From assembly GCA_051880375.1 (NCBI GenBank), contig JBJENV010000065.1, positions 66,813 through 130,812 on the forward strand: 64,000 bases of DNA, read 5' to 3'. Positions within the stretch are counted from its first letter, which is position 1. Every line of letters begins with the position of its first letter. Source of the stretch: SIG299 sp051880375. Lineage in GTDB: Bacteria > Bacillota > Clostridia > Lachnospirales > Lachnospiraceae. The notes beneath the pieces were generated by a model. The model was not told the origin of the DNA and did not search any database. It saw nothing but the letters and a program-made list of their open reading frames with translations. Positions 58,401 to 64,000 of this stretch are shown piece after piece. The position numbers and the translations under genes were made by a program.

Positions 58401-58488
58401 AGATGTCCATCCTCCTTGTTATACTTATCTATTATTTCGGCAGCATTCCAAAAAAATTTAGCTCTTTTTGCATATTCCGGCTTATAAA

Positions 58489-60042
58489 CTATGCATCCGC
58501 ATCCAGCTCAAACCAAAATTCCACACCGTTGTCATGGTTGATGACACCATACGGTTTGTTATGCGCGTCCATAATTGCCTTGACAATGGAAAGTCCGATA
58601 CCGTTTCCGCCGTACTCTCTCGTTCTTGCCTTATCCACCTTGTAGAACTTCACCCAGATTTTATCGATCTCCTCCTCAGGAATCGGCTGACCGGAATTAA
58701 ATACCGATACCCGGACAGTTTTTTCGTTCTTTACTGCCTTGATTTCAACTACCTTTTCCTTATCGGCATAGTGAATTGCGTTGGTCAGATAGTTCGTGAC
58801 TACCTCCTCCATCATATACTCATCTGCCCAGACCTCTAACGGTCCTTCCTGCTTAAAATACAGTTTGATGTCGTTTTGCTTTAACAGAATGTCCGAAGAG
58901 GCAAGCACCGAACGAATCAGTGCTGCCATATCAAAGCGCTCCATCTCCACCATGTAGTTTCCGAACTCAATCTGGTTCAGCGTTAAAAGCTTCTTTACCA
59001 TCTTATTCATTTTCATGGCTTCATCTATGATAACATCACAATAAAACTCCCTGCTTTCGGCATCCTCATTGATGTTATCCTTCAGTCCCTCGGCATAGCC
59101 CTGAATCAGCGCAATCGGGGTTTTCAGTTCGTGTGTAACATTCGATAAAAACTCCTTTCGCATTTCATCAATCTGAACCTTCTGTTCAATGTCGGTCTGC
59201 AGTTTGTTGTTTGCACTTTTCAAATCGGAAATCGTATGCTCCAGCTTTTCCGAAAGTGTGTTGATGCTCTGCCCGAGTTCTCCGATTTCATCCTTTGTCG
59301 TCACTTTATATTTTACGTTAAAGTCCAAATCACTCATGCGCTTTGCAATGGAAGAAAGCTGCCTGATTGGGCGTACTACAGCCTTGGTTGCAATCAGTAC
59401 AACGACCGCAATCAAAAGCGTTACGGTAGCACCGGCATACGCCAGAAATTTATTTGCAATTTCAACACTCTCCCGCATGCTCTCGACATTGCTCCGGATC
59501 ATGACATAATTTGCATGTTCCACATCACCGGCGAACAGTTCAATATAATTGGACTGGGTTCTGCTATCGTAGATTAAATACACTTCATACTCATTTTCCA
59601 CCGTTTTCAGCTTTTGCTGTTCCTTGTATAACCCCGTATTTCCCGGAGCCGGATACAGATAAGCCCGAAGCCTATCCACAAAAACCTTATGGCTTTCATT
59701 TGTATTTGCCGTCGTACAGTAAATATTATCCCACAAAATATAAACGGTAAGATTGTTCTGTGTACTTAAAATTTCCAGCTTCAGCAAATCCTCTTCCGAA
59801 AACAGCGAAGCCGCCGCTTCCGATGCATCCGCTTCGTCCGCAGAGTTATCCGTTTCCGTCTCGCTTTTCTTGCTCTCTAACATCTGTGAGACAATAAGAT
59901 ACGCTTCATTTAACGTATCCATTTTGCTGTATAAATAATAATCTTCCAAAAAAGTCCGGTTTAATCCCCAGGTAACGATAATTGCAGCCAGCACCGCAAG
60001 CATCATCAGAAGAGTCACCTTGTATCGCCAGGATAATTTCAT
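58489..60042 (-). CDS. Two-component sensor histidine kinase
   Basis: A 517-residue protein: membrane helix at about 8-30, extracytoplasmic sensor to about 195, second helix about 200-220, HAMP domain (about 222-275), HisKA with the phosphorylated His in 'SNVTHELKTPIALIQGYAEG' near residue 302, and HATPase with N box 'VVTNYLTNAIHYA', G1 'VFNSGQPI' and G2 'GNGIGLSIVKAI'. It should phosphorylate the OmpR-type regulator encoded 77 bases upstream. The ligand is unknown. The sensor has an unusual Ser/Ala/Asp/Glu-rich acidic stretch near residues 60-80. Confidence 0.93.
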   Translation of the reverse strand: MKLSWRYKVTLLMMLAVLAAIIVTWGLNRTFLEDYYLYSKMDTLNEAYLIVSQMLESKKSETETDNSADEADASEAAASLFSEEDLLKLEILSTQNNLTVYILWDNIYCTTANTNESHKVFVDRLRAYLYPAPGNTGLYKEQQKLKTVENEYEVYLIYDSRTQSNYIELFAGDVEHANYVMIRSNVESMRESVEIANKFLAYAGATVTLLIAVVVLIATKAVVRPIRQLSSIAKRMSDLDFNVKYKVTTKDEIGELGQSINTLSEKLEHTISDLKSANNKLQTDIEQKVQIDEMRKEFLSNVTHELKTPIALIQGYAEGLKDNINEDAESREFYCDVIIDEAMKMNKMVKKLLTLNQIEFGNYMVEMERFDMAALIRSVLASSDILLKQNDIKLYFKQEGPLEVWADEYMMEEVVTNYLTNAIHYADKEKVVEIKAVKNEKTVRVSVFNSGQPIPEEEIDKIWVKFYKVDKARTREYGGNGIGLSIVKAIMDAHNKPYGVINHDNGVEFWFELDADA

Positions 60043-60119
60043 ATCATAACCGCCTCGAATGTATTTGTTTTGTTGCCGTTATAGCTTACCATAGATGCAG
60101 AACATGGATAAGACGTGTA

Positions 60120-60791
60120 CTACGGTTCAAACTTATAGCCCATGCCCCATATCGTCTTAATATAATCGCCCTTTTCGCCCATCTTGCTGCGCAGCTTCTT
60201 GACATGGGTATCAATGGTTCTGGCATCTCCGAAGTAGTCGTAGTTCCAGACATTGTTTAATATCTTTTCTCTGGAAAGAGCTACTCCCTGATTTGTAATA
60301 AAATATTCCAGCAGTTCAAATTCTTTGACGCTTAAATCAATCGGCGTTCCGTCAATCTTTACGGAATGTGCCGCCTTGTCCATCACAATACCGCCCACTT
60401 CGATTTTTTCTTCTGTCTGGGCATTCGACCGACGCAGAATCGCCTCTACTCTTGCAACTAAAATCTTCGGTGAAAACGGTTTGGAAATATATTCGTCTAC
60501 CCCGAGTTCAAAACCAAGCAGTTCGTCACGCTCATCACTCTTTGCCGTCAGCATGATAATCGGCACCTGTGAATACTGCCTGATTTCACGGCACACCTGC
60601 CAGCCGTCCATCTTCGGCATCATCACATCCAGAATAATCAGACCGATGTCCTTCTGTTCAAAGAACAAATCCACCGCTTCTTCTCCGTTTTCCGCTTCCA
60701 ATACAATGTAATTCTGTTTGGCAAGGAAGTCATGCACCAGCTTCCTCATTCTGCTTTCATCATCCACTACAAGAATTTTTATTTTATCCAT
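60120..60791 (-). CDS. OmpR-family response regulator
   Basis: A 223-residue protein. The receiver has 'VVDDESRMRKLV' with the acidic pair, the phospho-acceptor Asp in 'IILDVMMPKMDGW' near residue 55 and Lys in 'SKPFSP' near 104. The C-terminal winged helix ends 'VWNYDYFGDARTIDTHVKKLR', quoted here for recognition of the OmpR/PhoB group. It acts as the DNA-binding output of the adjacent histidine kinase. GGAG lies ten bases upstream of the ATG. Target genes are not identifiable, though the downstream lipoprotein is a candidate. Confidence 0.94.
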   Translation of the reverse strand: MDKIKILVVDDESRMRKLVHDFLAKQNYIVLEAENGEEAVDLFFEQKDIGLIILDVMMPKMDGWQVCREIRQYSQVPIIMLTAKSDERDELLGFELGVDEYISKPFSPKILVARVEAILRRSNAQTEEKIEVGGIVMDKAAHSVKIDGTPIDLSVKEFELLEYFITNQGVALSREKILNNVWNYDYFGDARTIDTHVKKLRSKMGEKGDYIKTIWGMGYKFEP

Positions 60792-60906
60792 TGTTCTATC
60801 TGTTCTCCCTTCTGTCTGCCTGGGGTTTGCTGTACTGCTCCGCTACCCTCTTTTTCTTATGAAAAATCATAGCATAAGTTTATGTAGATATTGTGTTTCG
60901 ACGTTA

Positions 60907-61527
60907 TCAATTTGCGTCCTGCACTCCTTCAGAACCACTATCCGTTTCTGTCCCGGCTTCGGCAGTATCTTCTATGATAATTCCCTGCTTCCTCAGCTCT
61001 GCCAGACGGTCATTGATTGCATGTTCCTTTTCGGTCAGTTCCTGCGCCCATGACGCATATTTATTAAGAATTTCCTCTTCATAGCGGACGGCAAGCGGGG
61101 AACGCTTTCCGGTCAGCAGAATGACAAACATGCCGATGACCAGCGCAGCCAAAAACAGGCAGACTATTTTTAATACGGTATTCTGCCGTCTTGCTTTTTC
61201 CAAAAGGAGCAGTTCTCTGCTCTTTTTCTCCGCTGCCTTCTTTTTTGCCGCGCGTTTTTTTAATTCCGGAATGTCTCTTAGTTGATTTTCCTTCATAATA
61301 CCGATTTCTACGATTCTCTTTCTGATTTCTACTAAGAAGTCGATGCCGACCTCCGTTTCCATCATTTTTTTATCCAGAATCCGGTTATAAAGCCTCAGCA
61401 GCATTTCTCCATTGTTAAAGTCCGTTTTCGCGCGAAGATATTCTATCGCCTCCGCCTCCTTTTTCGCCATCAGAAGCTGCTTTTCATCCTCGAAGGTATG
61501 CCCCATGAAGGTGAACTTATTCTCCAT
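60907..61527 (-). CDS. Single-pass membrane protein with charged coiled coil, unknown function
   Basis: A 206-residue protein starting at 61527 (GAGG six bases upstream). The first 115 residues are highly charged and helical, with Lys/Ala/Glu-rich 'KKRAAKKKAAEKKSREL'; one membrane helix follows at about 121-141; the outer part ends in an acidic Glu/Thr/Ser tail. I do not recognise it. It lies upstream of the two-component operon with its own promoter, and diverges from the amino-acid importer. Confidence 0.7.
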   Translation of the reverse strand: MENKFTFMGHTFEDEKQLLMAKKEAEAIEYLRAKTDFNNGEMLLRLYNRILDKKMMETEVGIDFLVEIRKRIVEIGIMKENQLRDIPELKKRAAKKKAAEKKSRELLLLEKARRQNTVLKIVCLFLAALVIGMFVILLTGKRSPLAVRYEEEILNKYASWAQELTEKEHAINDRLAELRKQGIIIEDTAEAGTETDSGSEGVQDAN

Positions 61528-61589
61528 ACTCATCCTCTTTTCTCCGGCAGATTTCACAAAAATTTTTTCATCCGAATGCTTTCCCTATT

Positions 61590-61618
61590 ATTTTATCATA
61601 AAGTTCTCTCCGAAACAA
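61590..61618 (-). promoter_or_regulatory. Promoter of the charged membrane protein gene
   Basis: On the minus strand TTGTTT (61613-61618) and TAAAAT (61590-61595) are 17 bases apart. Confidence 0.5.
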
Positions 61619-61637
61619 CAAATCTGATATTTTTTCA

Positions 61638-61666
61638 TTGCATTTTCTAAAACGACGTGATATATT
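61638..61666 (+). promoter_or_regulatory. Promoter of the amino-acid importer operon
   Basis: TTGCAT (61638-61643) and TATATT (61661-61666) are 17 bases apart, 43 bases before the binding-protein start. Confidence 0.6.
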
Positions 61667-61709
61667 ATGCATCAGAAAGAATATTTATGCATTTAAAAGG
61701 AGATTGATT

Positions 61710-62558
61710 ATGATGAAAAAATTTGTAGCATCCGTTCTTACTCTCGTGATGGCGCTCACTGCTCTCACAGGCTGCGGCAGCTCCGCGGCAAAAACCGCAA
61801 AGGTGATTGAAATTGAATTGACAAATGAGGAATATGCATTCGGCGTGGATAAAAATCAGCCGGAACTGCTTACCTCCGTAAACGCTTTTATTAAGGAAAT
61901 CAAGAGCAACGGCACCTTCGACGAAATCTGTAACAAGTACTTCGGCGACGGCACTCCGACGGCAGTTACTTCTGCAGCTTATGATGCAAACAAGGACCAG
62001 CTTGTCGTAGCTACCAACGCCGCTTTCGAACCGTTTGAATATACACAGGGCGACAGCTACTACGGCATCGACATGGAAATTGCAGCGGCTCTTGCTGCCT
62101 ACCTCGGCAAGGAGCTTGTGATCCAGAACATGGATTTTGATGCGGTCTGCCTCTCTGTCGGCCAGCAGAAGTGTGACATTGCCATGGCTGGTCTTACCAT
62201 TAAGGAAGACCGTAAAGAGTATGTCAACTTTTCCGACAGCTATTACAGCGCTTCCCAGAAATTAATCGTACTTTCCGACAACACGGAGTTCGATGCCTGC
62301 ACCGACGCTGCTTCCGTAGAAGCTATTTTAAATACAAAGGGTTCTGATACTAAAATCGGTGTTCAGAACGGTACGACCGGTCAGTTCTACTGCGAAGGTG
62401 ATGCAGAATGGGGCTTTGACGGCTTCCCTATGACCTGTGTAGGTTACAAGAACGGTTCGCTTGCCGTACAGGATTTATTAAACGGAAATATCAACTATGT
62501 CATTATCGATTCTGCTCCGGCAGCGTGCATTACAGAGTCCATCAATGCCATGCAGTAG
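61710..62558 (+). CDS. Amino-acid-type ABC solute-binding lipoprotein, apparently circularly permuted
   Basis: The start at 61710 has AAGGAG seven bases upstream and gives 282 residues. The signal peptide ends in 'LTGC' (lipid Cys near 23). Residues 30-85 ('EYAFGVDKNQPELLTSVNAF', then 'GTFDEICNKYFGDG') look like the last helix-rich section that normally ends a GlnH/ArtJ-type binding protein. The normal start follows at about 94 ('KDQLVVATNAAFEPFEY') and the protein stops at 'VIIDSAPAACITESINAMQ', just where that final section would usually come. The order of segments therefore seems permuted. It should bind a polar amino acid and feed the permease and ATPase that follow. Ligand unknown. Confidence 0.88.
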   Translation: MMKKFVASVLTLVMALTALTGCGSSAAKTAKVIEIELTNEEYAFGVDKNQPELLTSVNAFIKEIKSNGTFDEICNKYFGDGTPTAVTSAAYDANKDQLVVATNAAFEPFEYTQGDSYYGIDMEIAAALAAYLGKELVIQNMDFDAVCLSVGQQKCDIAMAGLTIKEDRKEYVNFSDSYYSASQKLIVLSDNTEFDACTDAASVEAILNTKGSDTKIGVQNGTTGQFYCEGDAEWGFDGFPMTCVGYKNGSLAVQDLLNGNINYVIIDSAPAACITESINAMQ

Positions 62559-62582
62559 TTTTTTTGAGAGGAAAGAGAGTTC

Positions 62583-63293
62583 ATGGGTAATTTTGACCTG
62601 AAGGTAGCAAAATTTATCGAAATATTTTTTGAGCGCGGCGGCTATGTCAAGGTGCTTGAGGGCTTAAAAAACACCCTGACGATTGCCGTACTCGGTTTAA
62701 TCATCGGCATTGTTATCGGTACTTTAATTGCAACGGTGCGTGTCATTCCGAAATATAAGGTACTCCCGCGCGTCTTAAACGCGGTCTGCAGCTTTTATGT
62801 AGAGCTGTTCCGTGGCACCCCGATTGTCGTACAGCTGCTTATCTTCTATTATGTGCTTTGTCCGATGCTCGGCATCCGTATGTCCGGCGTACAGGTTTCC
62901 ATTCTGGTCTTCGGTTTAAACAGCGGTGCCTACATATCGGAAATCATGCGAAGCGGCATTCTCTCCGTTGACCACGGGCAGATGGAAGCCGGTCGTGCCG
63001 TCGGTTTAAGCTTTGGTACCACGATGATGAAAATTGTCATTCCGCAGGCGGTAAAAAACATTCTTCCGACACTCGGAAACGAATTTATTGCCTTGATTAA
63101 GGAGACCTCCGTTGTCAGCTTCGTCGGTGCCACCGACCTTTATGTTGCATTCAGCCTGATTGGAACAAACAGCTACGAATTCATGGTTCCTTACATTGTC
63201 ATGGCACTTGTTTACATCGTGCTTGTGCTGATTATCAGTGCAGGAATTAAACTTATGGAAAGGAGCCTGAGAAAAAGTGATAGACGTCATTAA
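62583..63293 (+). CDS. Amino-acid ABC transporter permease (HisM/GlnP-like)
   Basis: A 236-residue membrane protein with about five helices. 'GLKNTLTIAVLGLIIGIVIG' opens the domain, 'ELFRGTPIVVQLLIFYY' is the family signature and the EAA loop is 'MEAGRAVGLSFGTTMMKIVIPQA' (quoted for recognition; it contacts the ATPase). It should form a homodimer channel for a polar amino acid. It lies 24 bases after the binding protein, and its end overlaps the ATPase start by 17 bases. Confidence 0.94.
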   Translation: MGNFDLKVAKFIEIFFERGGYVKVLEGLKNTLTIAVLGLIIGIVIGTLIATVRVIPKYKVLPRVLNAVCSFYVELFRGTPIVVQLLIFYYVLCPMLGIRMSGVQVSILVFGLNSGAYISEIMRSGILSVDHGQMEAGRAVGLSFGTTMMKIVIPQAVKNILPTLGNEFIALIKETSVVSFVGATDLYVAFSLIGTNSYEFMVPYIVMALVYIVLVLIISAGIKLMERSLRKSDRRH

Positions 63294-64000
63294 TTTAGAA
63301 AAAAGCTTTGGTGACCACAAGGTTTTAAACGGCATCAACGTAACGATTGAAAAAGGCGACATCATGGTGGTCATCGGTCCCTCCGGCTCCGGAAAAAGTA
63401 CGTTTTTGCGCTGCTTAAACTGTATGGAGGACCCGACCGGCGGTCAGATTATTTTTAACGGCGTGGATATTGCGGACTTTAAGGTCGACATCAACATCCA
63501 CCGCAGACACATGGGCATGGTGTTCCAGCACTTCAATCTGTTCAACAACAAAACCGTGATCCAGAATATCATGCTGGCTCCGGTTTATGTGCAGTGTCAG
63601 GATTTGCGCAAGGCAAAACGTCACAACGCATGGGCGCGTTTCCTCAATCCGATTCTGCCAAAGGGCAAAAAGAAAGAGCTGCTTCCGATTACAACAACAA
63701 AAGCGGAAATTCAGGCAAAGGCGCATGAAAACGCTCTCGCACTGCTGCGCCGCATCGGGCTGGAGGATAAAGCGGATGTTTACCCTTCCACCCTCTCCGG
63801 CGGTCAGAAACAGCGTGTTGCCATCGTCCGCTCTCTCGCCATGAATCCGGACGTGATTTTGTTTGATGAACCAACCAGCGCCCTTGACCCGGAAATGGTC
63901 GGCGAGGTACTGGACCTGATGAAGTCGCTCGCCAAAGAAGGCATGACGATGATTATCGTTACCCACGAAATGGGCTTTGCAAGAGAGGTTGCCAACAAGG
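63277..64000 (+). CDS. Amino-acid ABC transporter ATP-binding protein (GlnQ-like), 3' partial
   Basis: It starts at GTG 63277 with AAAGGAG 11 bases upstream, inside the permease gene, and runs off the right edge after about 241 residues. The Walker A 'GPSGSGKST' lies near residue 35, the Q-loop 'MVFQHFNLF' near 80, the signature 'LSGGQKQR' near 173, Walker B 'VILFDEPTSALDPEM' near 193-207 and the switch His in 'VTHEMG'. Between the Q-loop and the signature is an extra basic stretch of about 35 residues ('LRKAKRHNAWARFLNPILPK' and following) that GlnQ proteins usually lack. It powers uptake through the preceding permease. Confidence 0.94.
   Translation, partial: MIDVINLEKSFGDHKVLNGINVTIEKGDIMVVIGPSGSGKSTFLRCLNCMEDPTGGQIIFNGVDIADFKVDINIHRRHMGMVFQHFNLFNNKTVIQNIMLAPVYVQCQDLRKAKRHNAWARFLNPILPKGKKKELLPITTTKAEIQAKAHENALALLRRIGLEDKADVYPSTLSGGQKQRVAIVRSLAMNPDVILFDEPTSALDPEMVGEVLDLMKSLAKEGMTMIIVTHEMGFAREVANK

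Overview
The window looks like a chromosome segment of a Gram-positive anaerobe of the Clostridia, most likely a Lachnospiraceae-type gut bacterium. The reasons are strong GGAGG ribosome binding sites, TTGACA/TATAAT-type promoters with 17-base spacers, moderate GC, a SpoIID-family protein, BspA-like leucine-rich repeats, CheV, an acyl-CoA dehydratase activase and Firmicute-style gene pairs such as yqeG/aroK/aroQ. I see no rRNA, tRNA, CRISPR array or insertion sequence.

Bases 1-17.9k are a pectin and hexuronate utilisation locus. A lipoprotein and two permeases of an LplABC-type oligosaccharide importer diverge from a membrane-anchored AraC-type regulator and a rhamnogalacturonan acetylesterase. 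Then comes an operon uxaB-uxaA-kdgK-kduI-GH28, diverging from a LacI-family regulator followed by uxaC. GH28 and the esterase lack signal peptides, which suggests oligosaccharides are imported and trimmed in the cytoplasm. Together the genes cover galacturonate to 2-keto-3-deoxy-6-phosphogluconate (KDPG); the KDPG aldolase is not here. The KduD-like SDR missing from this block appears at 32.5k behind a nearly identical LacI/CcpA-type operator.

Bases 17.9-30k are mostly housekeeping: pyrBI, a sugar-receptor/GGDEF fusion, a membrane protein, a D-Ala-D-Ala carboxypeptidase, a DUF3737 protein, rpsO, a DUF1015 protein, efp, an Xaa-Pro peptidase, aroQ, aroK and yqeG. Bases 30-35.4k hold a foldback palindromic element, a small unknown gene, a methyltransferase, an XRE regulator fused to a desulfoferrodoxin-like domain, the SDR, an ECF sigma/anti-sigma pair and a class I glutamine-amidotransferase-type hydrolase. 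Bases 35.4-48.8k carry a YgiQ radical SAM protein, a MATE transporter, aroF-tyrA, queA, a SpoIID-like protein and a 1403-residue acyl-CoA dehydratase activase.

Bases 48.8-52.1k look accessory: a second long palindrome, an AT-rich GNAT acetyltransferase, a BspA-like repeat protein, and a small HTH regulator whose putative operators overlap the BspA promoter. The remainder has a cyclase-family hydrolase, ung, an operon cheV-zinc-ribbon protein-hisH-hisF, a lipoprotein, a two-component system, and an amino-acid ABC importer cut by the right edge. Its binding protein appears circularly permuted, and its ATPase carries an insertion; these are among the most unusual observations.

All assignments come from reading translations and motifs by eye; no database search was run. 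Residue positions are approximate unless tied to a start codon.
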